Assembly (NCBI GenBank): GCA_024229515.1
Contig: JAAESI010000277.1
Location: 62,001-126,000 of the forward strand
From: Pseudomonadota bacterium
GTDB taxonomy: Bacteria > Myxococcota_A > UBA796 > UBA9615
Direction of reading: 5' to 3'
DNA: 64,000 bases
Of this stretch, positions 29,160-40,832 are shown in pieces (within the stretch, counting starts at the first letter, position 1; each line of letters begins with the position of its first letter). A program made the translations under genes and the position numbers. The notes below the pieces were generated by a model. The model was not told where the DNA came from. It ran no database searches and saw only the letters and a program-made list of their open reading frames with translations.

Positions 29160-31946
29160 CTACTCGACGTAGCCGAGGGCCTTGAGCCCCTCCAGATCTT
29201 CCGCCGACGGTCCTGCCGAACCGGTGCCCGCGACGGTCCCGGCGAGCCGCCCGATCAGCACGGGGGGCCCCTCGCCCGCCAACAGCGCGTCGATCGCGAC
29301 CGCCAGTTCCCCCGCCTCCAGCACCAACGGCTCGGCGACGGGCACCTCCCCGCGCCGGGCCGTAATCGTGCCCGTGCCGTCCATCGGCTCGACCACCGCG
29401 AGCACCGGGCCGGCGGTCACCGTCATCGACACCGTCGACCGATCACCCTCCGCCGCGCGGCTCACCGCGAACCCGGCTCGCGGGTAGGGAGCGCCCGTCT
29501 CGGTGGGCCACGGGAAGTCGTGCGTGTCCGGCCACCAGCCGACGCCTCCGACCTGGTCGAAGTGCACGACGTGTTCGCCCTCGCGGGCCGCCATGAACCA
29601 CGCCCCGTCGAACCCCGGCAGCGCCTTCCGGACCATCAGCCGGTGCAGCTCACGCGCCCGCTCGGGGTGCGCCTTGAGCGCGTTGGCGGTCTCCGTCTCG
29701 TCCTCGCCCTGGTCCACCAGCTGGTGCCGCGGCTGGTTCTGCAGCGCCCGCTTCTGGGGGCGGCCGACGTGGCGGTGACGGAGGAAGTACTTGAAGCCAT
29801 GCTCCTCCACGGTGCGCTGCCCCAGCCCGTACAGCACCCGCCCCCCGTGCAGCGGTTCGGGGTTCATCTGCGGCGCCAGCGCGGGCATGCCGCCGAGGGG
29901 GAGCCCCGCGAACTGGAGCACGGTGCCCGCCACCGCCGTCGCCGTCACCGGCGTGGGCACCCGCTCCCGCTGCGGCCAGCCGTCGCCCGCCGCGAGCAGG
30001 GGCACGTGCAACAGCTCGCGGTACAGCGACTGCCCGTGCTCGTAGCGATCGTGCTCCCAGAACTCCTCGCCGTGGTCCGACGTCACCAGGAAGAGCAGCT
30101 CGTCCCCGCTGCCTGCCGCCGCGTCCCACAGCCGGCCGATCTGGAGGTCCGACCACGCCACCACCGCCTCGTGCAGGTCGATCGCCTGCTGCTTGTCCGC
30201 ATCCCCCATGTCGAGCCGTTGGCGGACGATGTCGAGGTACTGGCCCGTCTCCATCCCGTCCTTCAGCACGCCGTCGTAGCCGCCGTCGACGAACTCCTTC
30301 TTGTGCTCGGCATCCGGCCGGTAGGGGCCGTGCGGATCCATCAAGTGCACGACCAGGAACCGGTCGGCGCCGGAGCCCCGCTCCAGCTCCGCAATCGCCT
30401 GGTCCACCCCCGCGGCGGCGGCGTGCTGGCGGCTTCGGGTGCCGTAGTCCACGTACCGGTCGAAGCCCTGATCCAGGGCGCTGTTCCGGGGCGCCAGGAA
30501 CGGGTTGTTCATCCACGCCCCCGTCTGCCAGCCGGCCTCCCGCAGCCGCTCCGCCACCGTCGCCGTCGACCGGGGCACGAGGCGCCGGTTCCAGTGATCG
30601 CGACCCGCCATCTGCCCCGCACGGTGGCGGTCCGGATCCAGCCCCGTCAGGTACGAAGCGATCGACGGAAGGGTCCACGGAGCCGGCGCCCGAGCCTGCT
30701 CGAACACCACGCCCGCGTCCGCGATCCGCTCCAGGTTGGGGGTCGTCGTGCGGGTCGCGTCCCAGGCCGAGGCGTGCGCGGCGCCGAGGGTGTCGACGAT
30801 CACGAGGATTGCGAGCTTGCGGCGGGCCGGCGCACCTTCCAGCCGCGCCGTGGTCCAGACCGCCCGCGCCTCCGGGGATCGAGCGATGTCCCCCATCACG
30901 TCGCCGGTCGAGTCTCGCCCGGACGTCGCCAGTTCCAGCGTGACCGTCTGGCCCGCCCACCGGCTCAGATCGATCTCCTCGTCCCGCCAGTCCGGGCGCC
31001 ACGACCCGCGGATCGAGTCCTTCAGCAGCTCGTGGGTCGTGCCGGAGGCGTCGGCGAGGCGGGCGGTGAAGCGGACCTTCTTGCGCGTCGCGGCGCCCTT
31101 CATCAGTCCGTAGCCGAGCGTCAGCCGGCCCCCCTCAGGCACGGTCAGCTTCGTCCGCAGGGTCGACGGCGCCGGGACGAGCACCCCCGTCCGCACCTCC
31201 TTGGCCTTGTCGTGAGCGGCCCCGCCGCCCCGGACCCGCCTCACGGCGGGGCTGGCTCCGGGCTCTGACCAGACCTCCATCGTCCGTCCCTCCCAGGCCG
31301 GCGAGCGCGTCGCCACGAGCCCGAGGTCGTCCACCGCCACGATCGCATCCGATCCCCGCGGGGCGTGGACCACGACCACCGCATGGGTCGCATCCGAGGG
31401 TGCGCGGAAGGAGCGGTCGACCCGGCGCCAGGCGACGGTGCCCTCGACCGGGCGCCAGCGGGCGGTCCGGGGCGTGTCCAGCTCCTTGCTGCCGTTGAGG
31501 AATCGAACTGACACCCCCGCGGGCTTGCCATCGTTCTGCCCCGGGCAGCGCACCCCGGACGCGGTCTCCCGCCACGTCATCGTGTAGCGACGCTCGGCAT
31601 CGACCGCGATCGGCTCGCTCTCAAGCCACGCCTTGGCCCCCTTGGAGGGCAACTCGAGCACGCCGTCGGCGGGGGCCACGCCGTCGCCTCCCCGAACGCT
31701 CAGCACCCCGAGGGTGCCGTCGTCGAAGTCGACCCCGAACAGCACCTCCGGTTCGACCGTGGGCAGCTCGCTCAGCGACGCGGCTCCGCCCTCGCGATCG
31801 AAGCGGTCCAGGTGGTCGAAGAGGAAGCAGGGCGAGCGGTCGGGCGCGCAGCCGACGTCGGGCACCCCCTCGCTGACGACAGGCGCACCTCTGCCGCAGG
31901 CGGCGAGGACGAGCAGGGCGGCGATGGCGGCCCGGCTCGGGCTCAT
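29160..31946 (-). CDS. Sulfatase family lipoprotein with N-terminal extension
   Basis: Lipobox ALLVLAAC; ILVIVDTLGAAHASAWDATRTTTPNLERIADAGVVFEQARAPAPWTLPSIASYLTGL. Confidence 0.85.
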   Translation of the reverse strand: MSPSRAAIAALLVLAACGRGAPVVSEGVPDVGCAPDRSPCFLFDHLDRFDREGGAASLSELPTVEPEVLFGVDFDDGTLGVLSVRGGDGVAPADGVLELPSKGAKAWLESEPIAVDAERRYTMTWRETASGVRCPGQNDGKPAGVSVRFLNGSKELDTPRTARWRPVEGTVAWRRVDRSFRAPSDATHAVVVVHAPRGSDAIVAVDDLGLVATRSPAWEGRTMEVWSEPGASPAVRRVRGGGAAHDKAKEVRTGVLVPAPSTLRTKLTVPEGGRLTLGYGLMKGAATRKKVRFTARLADASGTTHELLKDSIRGSWRPDWRDEEIDLSRWAGQTVTLELATSGRDSTGDVMGDIARSPEARAVWTTARLEGAPARRKLAILVIVDTLGAAHASAWDATRTTTPNLERIADAGVVFEQARAPAPWTLPSIASYLTGLDPDRHRAGQMAGRDHWNRRLVPRSTATVAERLREAGWQTGAWMNNPFLAPRNSALDQGFDRYVDYGTRSRQHAAAAGVDQAIAELERGSGADRFLVVHLMDPHGPYRPDAEHKKEFVDGGYDGVLKDGMETGQYLDIVRQRLDMGDADKQQAIDLHEAVVAWSDLQIGRLWDAAAGSGDELLFLVTSDHGEEFWEHDRYEHGQSLYRELLHVPLLAAGDGWPQRERVPTPVTATAVAGTVLQFAGLPLGGMPALAPQMNPEPLHGGRVLYGLGQRTVEEHGFKYFLRHRHVGRPQKRALQNQPRHQLVDQGEDETETANALKAHPERARELHRLMVRKALPGFDGAWFMAAREGEHVVHFDQVGGVGWWPDTHDFPWPTETGAPYPRAGFAVSRAAEGDRSTVSMTVTAGPVLAVVEPMDGTGTITARRGEVPVAEPLVLEAGELAVAIDALLAGEGPPVLIGRLAGTVAGTGSAGPSAEDLEGLKALGYVE

Positions 31947-31975
31947 GGAGCGTCCTCGTTCAGTACGATGCGGCG

Positions 31976-33934
31976 GTGGAGGGCAGCAAGGGTACCGTGA
32001 TCGGCCTCGCCGTCCTCGCCGTGGCGGGGATCGGCGCGCTGCTGACGACCCAGGGCACCCCCGGCGTGCCCCCGACCTCCGCAGGACTCGCGGCCGCCGC
32101 ACTCTTCGTGCTCGCCGGCGCCGCCTGGCTGACCCGCCCCGACCCCGCCCGCACCGCCACGGCGCTGCTGCTCCTCGGCCTCGCCGCCGTCGGCGCCCAG
32201 GACGCATTCCGGGCCGGCATCGCCCACGGCCACGACGTCCCTTCTCACACCTGGGCCACCTACGCGACCTGGCGCGCCGCCCTGGACGGCGACCCGTTCC
32301 CCCGGTGGACCCCGTACCTCGGCCTCGGCCAGCCGCTGATGCAGTTCTACGGTCCGATCCCGTGGCTCATGACGTGGCCCGCGCAGGCGCTGGGGGCGCC
32401 CCCGGTGGAGGCGCTCCGCAGCGGGATGGTGATCTCCGCGGCCGTCGCCGCCGCGTCGACGTACGCGGGCTGCCGGTGGCTCGGCCGCAGCCCCGCCGCC
32501 TCCCTGGTGGGGGCCGCCGCGCTCGTGTTGGGTCCCTACCGGCTGCTCGACCAGACCTACCGATTCGCCTACGCCGAGGCCTTCGCGATGGCGCTCCTTC
32601 CGGCGCTGCTGGCCGCCGCGGTGCTCGTCGCGCGGGGCGATCGGGCCGTCGGCCGACTGGCGCTGCTGGGCGGGCTCGTGGTGCTCACCCACCCCGTCAC
32701 GGGACTGCTGCTGGTGCCCGTGAGCCTCGTTCCGCTGGCGGTCGCGTGGCGCACCTCCCCGGACCGCAAGGCGTCGGCGCGGGCCTTCGCCGTGGCGGTG
32801 GCGCTAGCGCTGGGAGCGACGGCGGTGTGGTGGGTCCCGATGGCGGTCGAACAGCCGCACACGACCCTGGACCAGACCGCCCGCATCGGCCGCTCGATGG
32901 GCGCCCGCGCGGCGTGGCCGGAGGAGCTGATCACCCGGCAGGCGTGGGAGCGGTACGACCTTCGACGCCGGCACCGCGACGACCGGGCGGCTCAGGGCGC
33001 GGCCGTGCCGATGTACTTCGGGTGGGGGCTGGCCGGCCTCGTGATGCTCGGATTCGCCGCCTCCCGTCGCCGCAGCGGCGGAGCCGATTCGGAGGCTGCG
33101 GCCTGGGCGGGCGCCGCCGCGGTGGGGGCCGCCCTCGCGGTGCAGCCGACCGCCTATGCGCTCGACCTCGTCCCGATCTCGGGCCGGGTTCAGTTCGCGT
33201 GGCGCTTCCTCAGCCCCGCCACCGCCTGCGCCGCCCTCGCGGCCGCCAGCGCGGTCGACGGGTGGGCCCCCGCGGGACGAGAGCGAAGCGTGCTCGCCGC
33301 CGCCGCCCTCGCGCTGCTGACCTTCGACGCGGTCCCGTCCCTGGGCGCCCCGGGCCGGCTGCAGTCCCCGGATCCGTTTCTGGTGGAGGCAGAGCCCGAC
33401 CGCTTCGTCCGCGTCGAGCGGATCGACCTGCCTCCCACCGACCCCGCCCTGAGGGCGGCCCGCAGCAAGGGACTCTTCCCCGAGTACGACAACGCCGAAG
33501 TGAGGGCCGGCTACAGCCGAGCCCGGATCTCCCGCACACAGAGCTCCGCGCTGGGGGTCCGCTGGCGCAAAACGCGGGATCTGGGGGAGCCCGCCTTCGC
33601 GACCCTGGACGGGGCCCCGCTGGACGTCACCTTCGACCCACGCGGCGAGCGGATCGACGTCGGCCTCCCCAAGCACGCCGGGGGCCGGCTCGTGGCCACC
33701 GCCCAGTACTTCCCGGGCTGGCGGGCGCGCGTCGACGGGGGGGCCTGGTTCGACCCCGACAGCGATGACGGACTGCTCGCCCTCGATCTCGAGCCCACCG
33801 CCCGCGAGGTTCAGTTTCGCTACTCGACGTGGCGTCCGTGGGACCGCACCGCGGGCAGGGTGCTGACCCTGCTCACCCTCATCGTGGTGGGGATTCGAAG
33901 ATCCCGGCCTGCGGCCCCGTCGGAACCCCAGTAG
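31976..33934 (+). CDS. Polytopic membrane protein (PTPS-related/YfhO-like glycosyltransferase)
   Basis: 652 aa, many TM segments, C-terminal AQYFPGWRARVDG motif. Confidence 0.65.
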   Translation: MEGSKGTVIGLAVLAVAGIGALLTTQGTPGVPPTSAGLAAAALFVLAGAAWLTRPDPARTATALLLLGLAAVGAQDAFRAGIAHGHDVPSHTWATYATWRAALDGDPFPRWTPYLGLGQPLMQFYGPIPWLMTWPAQALGAPPVEALRSGMVISAAVAAASTYAGCRWLGRSPAASLVGAAALVLGPYRLLDQTYRFAYAEAFAMALLPALLAAAVLVARGDRAVGRLALLGGLVVLTHPVTGLLLVPVSLVPLAVAWRTSPDRKASARAFAVAVALALGATAVWWVPMAVEQPHTTLDQTARIGRSMGARAAWPEELITRQAWERYDLRRRHRDDRAAQGAAVPMYFGWGLAGLVMLGFAASRRRSGGADSEAAAWAGAAAVGAALAVQPTAYALDLVPISGRVQFAWRFLSPATACAALAAASAVDGWAPAGRERSVLAAAALALLTFDAVPSLGAPGRLQSPDPFLVEAEPDRFVRVERIDLPPTDPALRAARSKGLFPEYDNAEVRAGYSRARISRTQSSALGVRWRKTRDLGEPAFATLDGAPLDVTFDPRGERIDVGLPKHAGGRLVATAQYFPGWRARVDGGAWFDPDSDDGLLALDLEPTAREVQFRYSTWRPWDRTAGRVLTLLTLIVVGIRRSRPAAPSEPQ

Positions 33935-33964
33935 TCTCACCCTGCCCCCGCTGATGCCGCTGTA

Positions 33965-35193
33965 ATGAACGCTGTCTTCTACGCAATCGTCGCCCTCGCC
34001 TTCGGGTTCGCCATGCTCACTGGCTCGCCCGCCGAGGTCGGTCAGGCCGCCCTCGACGGCGCCAAGGGCTCAGTCACCCTCGCCATCGGACTCGTCGGCT
34101 ACATCGCCCTGTTCCTGGGGCTGCTGAAGGTCGTCGAGGAAGCCGGGGGGCTGCGCTGGATGGCGCGCCTGATCCGGCCGATCCTCATCCGTCTCTTCCC
34201 CGACGTGCCCGAGGACCACCCCGCGATGGGCGCGATGGTGATGAACATCTCGGCCAACGCGCTGGGCCTCGGCAACGCCGCCACCCCCTTCGGCCTCAAG
34301 GCGATGAAGGAGCTCAACGAGCTCAACAAGGAGAAGGGCACCGCGACCAACGCGATGGTCCTGTTCCTGGCGATCAACACGTCCGGCCTGGCGCTGCTCC
34401 CGACCGGGATGATCGGCCTGCGCGCCCACCACGGCAGCGCCGACCCCGCCGCGATCTTCCCCACCACGCTGATGGCCACGGCCTGCTCGACGTTCGTCGG
34501 CATCATGGTCGCCAAGTGGCTCAGCCGGCTCCCCATCTTCGCCGCCCCGGACGTGCAGTTGGAGGCGGACGCGGAACTCAAGGCCAAGACCGACCCCGGC
34601 GAGCTGAAGGACCTGCTCCCGCTGGCCGCCTTCGGCGCGGTGCTGCTGAGCCTCGTGGTCGGCGTCTACCGGTACGGCGAAGCGGCCAGCGCCTGGATCC
34701 TCCCCAGCCTCGTCTTCGGGATGCTCACCGTCGGCATCGTGCGCGGCGTGAAGGTCTACGAGGTCTTCGTGCAAGGCGCCAAGGAAGGCTTCGACCTCGC
34801 GATCATGATCATCCCCTACCTGGTGGCGATCCTGGCCGCGGTGGGCATGTTCCGCGCCTCCGGCGGCCTGGAGGCGCTGGTCCGCTGGCTCGCGCCGATC
34901 ACCGACGCCATCGGCATGCCCGGGGAGGTGCTCCCCCTGGCGTTGATCCGGCCGCTGTCCGGCTCGGGCGCGTTCGGGATCACGTCGGAGCTCGTGGAGA
35001 CCCACGGCGCGGATGGGCTGATCGGGCAGCTGGCCACGACCATGAACGGCTCGACAGACACGACCTTCTACGTGCTCGCGGTCTACTTCGGCTCGGTCGG
35101 CGTCAGCCGCATCCGCCACGCTGTGCCCGCGGGCCTCGCCGCTGACGTCACCGGCGCCCTCGCCGCCGTCGCCGCGGTGCACCTGCTCCTGGG

Positions 35194-35197
<4 letters not shown>
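33965..35197 (+). CDS. SpmA-SpmB-like fusion (nucleoside recognition/Gate domains)
   Basis: MNISANALGLGNAATPFGLKAMKELNELN...TNAMVLFLAINTSGLALLPTGMIGLR; two Gate halves in one ORF. Confidence 0.88.
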
Positions 35198-36915
<1,718 letters not shown>

Positions 36916-36927
36916 GAGGGGCTCAGA

Positions 36928-37194
36928 CTACTCCGAACTGTTGGACTTCTGCTTCTCCGCGGCCATGCGGGCCTCCACCAGCACCATCGGCACACCGACG
37001 GCCGCGGGCCAGCCGAGCACCACGAACATGCCCCACTCAGGGACCATACCGGTGGTCATGAGGAACGAGCCGGCCGCGATGCCGACCAGCCACAGGACGA
37101 ACCCGGCCGTCGCGCAGCCGGGGCCGATGATCGCCTGAGAAGCCGGCGCCTTGCCGAGAACGTCCTCGGTGCGGGCTGGCTTGGAATCGCTCAT
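36928..37194 (-). CDS. Small membrane protein
   Basis: 88 aa, two TM segments, ATGA-type overlap with upstream gene. Confidence 0.6.
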   Translation of the reverse strand: MSDSKPARTEDVLGKAPASQAIIGPGCATAGFVLWLVGIAAGSFLMTTGMVPEWGMFVVLGWPAAVGVPMVLVEARMAAEKQKSNSSE

Positions 37195-38822
37195 GCGTCC
37201 CTACCCATCGGTCGATATCCGCCGAGCCTGATTGAAAAGAGTGCCATCCACCACGCTGCCCACAGCATGTTGCTGAAGACGTACTGGTGTCGAGGCTCCC
37301 CCCCAAATGGGGCCGCATAGACCGCCCAGATCAGGAAGATCATCCCGAAATCGAGGGCTCGCAGGGACAAAGGCCGACTCCCGCTGCGATCGGTCTCCGG
37401 AGGCGATCGCCCCATGCCCAGCAGGAGCAGAAGCACCAGCAGCGCCCCGTAGTAGCGGCTCGCGATGATCCCGGCGAAGAAGATCGCCGCCCCGATGAGC
37501 ATGGCGTCGTGCTCGTCGCTGCGCAGCATCGCCGCGATCGCGAGGAGCAGGAACAGCGCCCGCGTCGCCTTGTACAGCCCCGCGTTCTCCTCCAGCCGGC
37601 TGGTGCGGACCTTGCGGTCCTTGCGGGCCAGACCGGCCTGCCAGTCCAGCGTGAAGACCTGCTTGAGGCCGAAGCGCCGCGCGCCGCCCTCGTGCTCGGA
37701 GTTGTGTTCCGTGATGTTCGAGACCCAGTCCTGCCACGCACCGGTGCCGTACCGGGCGGTCGAACCGACCACCAGCAGCCCCGCCGTCAGCGCCGCGGCG
37801 CCCGCAAACCGGAGCAGGTGGGGCGGGATCGCGCGCTCGCGGAGCATGCGCGGCGCGAGGGCCACGACGGGGCCGATGATCAGCACGCCAGGGAAGACCC
37901 GCATGCAGGCGGCGTACGCGATCAACGCGCCTGACAGCCCGTGTTTGTCCAGCTTCCACGCCGCCGCCGCCGCCCACGCCGCCGCGAACCAGTCGAGGAT
38001 CCAGATCTGCCCGTAGACCCGGTTCACGTTGCCGTAGAAGGCGAGGAACACCGCCAGGACGAGCAGGCTGCGGGTCGGGCCGTAGGCGCGGATGCTGAGC
38101 AGCAGGGCGCCCAGCAGCAGGAGCATGTCCAGGCCGATCAGGAGGGTCTGGGAGGCCGGCTTGTCGATCGCCAGGAGGTTGCACAGGGTGCCGCTGACGA
38201 GCACGTACGACGGCGGCGGGTTGTAGCCGCGATCGCCGAGGATCTTCCTCCACCGCTTGCCCTTGGCCTGGCGCCCGAACCAGCGGATGTCGCGCTTGAA
38301 CTCGGCCCATCGGGCCTCGCTGAAGCTCTCCAGGGGAGCCTGGTCGCGCACCTCTTTGACCGGCACGAACTTGTAGGTGTGGAGGTCTCGGACCCGGACC
38401 ACCTCGTTGAACCGGTGGGGCCCCTCGCCTCCGTCCCAGTCGGCGATCACCGCCTGCTTGTACAGGTCGGTGTAGTGCAGCTCAGGGAAGTACTTGCCGC
38501 CCAGGTAGTAGTGGAAGGTGCCCCACTCGGCGACCTGGCGGTCGTCGCCCCAATGCCCCACCCGGCCGTTGGCCTGGATGATGAGGAGCTCCGCTGACAG
38601 CACCGCGAGAATCACGACAAGGAGGACCCGCCAGCCCTCGGTTCGGGTCGCGCCGCTCCAGCCCACCAGCACGACTCCGGCCAGGGCGAGGCAGATCGAC
38701 TCGCGCACGAAGCCGTCGCTGCCGAGCGGGCCGAGGTGCCGGCCCACCATCCCGGTGAGCACGACGGCGGCGATCACGAGGGCGCCGACAGCGAGGCGGC
38801 GCGCGAGGGTCCAGGCATCCAT
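37191..38822 (-). CDS. Polytopic membrane protein, GT87/DUF2029-like
   Basis: 543 aa, multi-TM, central ACMRVFPGVLIIGPVVAL. Confidence 0.65.
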   Translation of the reverse strand: MDAWTLARRLAVGALVIAAVVLTGMVGRHLGPLGSDGFVRESICLALAGVVLVGWSGATRTEGWRVLLVVILAVLSAELLIIQANGRVGHWGDDRQVAEWGTFHYYLGGKYFPELHYTDLYKQAVIADWDGGEGPHRFNEVVRVRDLHTYKFVPVKEVRDQAPLESFSEARWAEFKRDIRWFGRQAKGKRWRKILGDRGYNPPPSYVLVSGTLCNLLAIDKPASQTLLIGLDMLLLLGALLLSIRAYGPTRSLLVLAVFLAFYGNVNRVYGQIWILDWFAAAWAAAAAWKLDKHGLSGALIAYAACMRVFPGVLIIGPVVALAPRMLRERAIPPHLLRFAGAAALTAGLLVVGSTARYGTGAWQDWVSNITEHNSEHEGGARRFGLKQVFTLDWQAGLARKDRKVRTSRLEENAGLYKATRALFLLLAIAAMLRSDEHDAMLIGAAIFFAGIIASRYYGALLVLLLLLGMGRSPPETDRSGSRPLSLRALDFGMIFLIWAVYAAPFGGEPRHQYVFSNMLWAAWWMALFSIRLGGYRPMGRDA

Positions 38823-38874
38823 GGCAGGCGCTTCCTACCACCTCGGTACCCCGTCGTGTAGCCTCGGCGGCCGG

Positions 38875-40392
38875 ATGCTGATCGACACTTCGACCCTGAG
38901 CGACGGCCAATCCCTCGACGCCGACGTCTGCATCGTGGGGGGCGGCGCCGCCGGCATCAGCATCGCGCGCGCCCTCGCCAACACGGCGCTGAAGGTGGTC
39001 CTGCTGGAAGGCGGCGGATTCGCCCCGACCGAACGCAGCCAGGAGCTGTACGACGGCGAGATGGCCACGATCTACCGCGAGGGCACCTCCCGCGCGGGCT
39101 ACGACCGCACCTACGTCGGCCGGTCCCGGCTTCGCTACTTCGGCGGCACGACCAACCACTGGAACGGCTGGTGCCGACCCCTGGAGCCGTCGGACTTCGC
39201 CACCCGAGACTGGGTGCCCCGGTCCGGCTGGCCGGTCACGCGCGAGTTGATGGACCCCTGGTACGCCAAGGCGCGGGAGCTGGTGGAGATCCCGGAGTTC
39301 GAGGAGGACCACGGCTACGGACGCAAGCCGGACCGGCGCCAGGTCTGCCTCGCCGACAACGCCGACATCGTCACCCGGCTGTTCCACTGGAGCCCGCCGA
39401 CGCGGTTCGGCAAGCGATGGCGCCAACCGGTGGTGGACGCCCCCAACGTGCGCCTGATCCTCGAAGCGAACGTGCTCCGGCTGGCCGGCACCGAGGGGCG
39501 TGACGCCGTCACCCACGCCGAGGTGCAGATCGAGGACGGTCCCCGCATCCAGGTGCGAGCCAAGCGGTTCGTCGTCTCCTGCGGTGGCATCGAGAACGCG
39601 CGCCTTCTGCTCCTCAGCGAGCTCGGCGGGGACAACGTCGGCCGGTTCTTCATGGAGCACCCCCACGTCTCGCACGTGGGGCAGATCGTCATCCTCGATC
39701 AGCAGGGGACCAAGGGGCTGACCGACCTGTACTTCGCCGCCCGCAAGGACAAGCGCGCGGGGGGCCGATCGATGGGCGTGTTCGCCACCTCGGACGCGTT
39801 CCAGAAGGAGCACCAGAGCCTCGCCTTCTGCCTGCAGCTGCGGGACCGCAAGAAGGAGAAGCTGAACAAGGTGGGCAAGGCGTTGCTGGAGGTCGGACCG
39901 ACCGTCCGGGACCTCGGCACGGACGTCGAGGGGCACCCCAAGACGCCGTACGGCGGGCGCCTCTTCGCCCGCGGCGAGCAGGTCCCCAACCCCGACAGCC
40001 GCGTCACCCTGACGGACGAGACGGACCGCCTGGGCCTGCGCAAGGCGAGGCTCGCCTGGCAGCTCGGCGATCAGGACCTGCAGTCGATCCACACGTCCAT
40101 GGAGGCGTTCGCGCGGCACTTCGGGAGCACCGGCATCGGGCGGGTGCGCATCAAGTTGAAGAGCCCGGACGAGTGGCCGAAGACGCGGGGCGGCGACCAC
40201 CACCTGGGCACCACCCGCATGGCCGCGGACCCCACCCAGGGGGTCGTGGACGCGCACTGCAAGGTGCACGGGATCGACAACCTCTACATGGCGGGCAGCT
40301 CGGTCTTCGCGACCTCCGGCTTCGCCAACCCGACGTTCACAATCACCGCGCTGGCGCTGCGCCTCGCGGACCATCTGAAGGGGCTGCCATGA
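38875..40392 (+). CDS. GMC-type oxidoreductase
   Basis: DADVCIVGGGAAGISIARALANTALKVVLLEGGGF...GGTTNHWNGWCRPLEPSDF...HHLGTTRMAADPTQGVVDAHCKVHGIDNLYMAGSSVFATSGFANPTFTITALALRLADHL. Confidence 0.93.
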   Translation: MLIDTSTLSDGQSLDADVCIVGGGAAGISIARALANTALKVVLLEGGGFAPTERSQELYDGEMATIYREGTSRAGYDRTYVGRSRLRYFGGTTNHWNGWCRPLEPSDFATRDWVPRSGWPVTRELMDPWYAKARELVEIPEFEEDHGYGRKPDRRQVCLADNADIVTRLFHWSPPTRFGKRWRQPVVDAPNVRLILEANVLRLAGTEGRDAVTHAEVQIEDGPRIQVRAKRFVVSCGGIENARLLLLSELGGDNVGRFFMEHPHVSHVGQIVILDQQGTKGLTDLYFAARKDKRAGGRSMGVFATSDAFQKEHQSLAFCLQLRDRKKEKLNKVGKALLEVGPTVRDLGTDVEGHPKTPYGGRLFARGEQVPNPDSRVTLTDETDRLGLRKARLAWQLGDQDLQSIHTSMEAFARHFGSTGIGRVRIKLKSPDEWPKTRGGDHHLGTTRMAADPTQGVVDAHCKVHGIDNLYMAGSSVFATSGFANPTFTITALALRLADHLKGLP

Positions 40393-40757
40393 GCACCCGA
40401 CGCGAGTTTCTCGTCGCCTCGGCGGCGGTCCTGGGGGGCGTGCTCGGCGCGTCTCTGGTCGGCTGCGGCGGCGGCGGCGATGTCACCCGCGTGCAGGCCG
40501 ACGTGGCCGCGCTGCTGCCCGAGGGGGCGGCGACCGTAGGCAAGGCGTGGAAGAAGCTGGATGGCGACGACGACGACCCCGGCACGGCGCTGTTCGACGA
40601 CCTCGCAGCCGCGGGCGTGGACGTGACCGACAACGCCGCCCTCGGCGCAGGCCTGCGCCGCTTGATCCTCGACGACTTCGCCCAGCGGCGGACCGCCGAG
40701 GTCAAGGGCTGGGTGCTGTCCGTGTCGGAGTGCCGCCTCTGCGCCCTCGCGGCGTAG
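40389..40757 (+). CDS. Tat-signal small protein, probable partner of the GMC oxidoreductase
   Basis: MSTRREFLVASAAVLGGVLGASLVGCGGG...; ATGA overlap with the GMC gene. Confidence 0.7.
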   Translation: MSTRREFLVASAAVLGGVLGASLVGCGGGGDVTRVQADVAALLPEGAATVGKAWKKLDGDDDDPGTALFDDLAAAGVDVTDNAALGAGLRRLILDDFAQRRTAEVKGWVLSVSECRLCALAA

Positions 40758-40832
40758 GGCAGGCGGCAGGCGGCAGGCCTCGGGTCGACCCGACGCGGGG
40801 CCCATGTCCCGCGTGTTTCCCCTGATCCCTGA

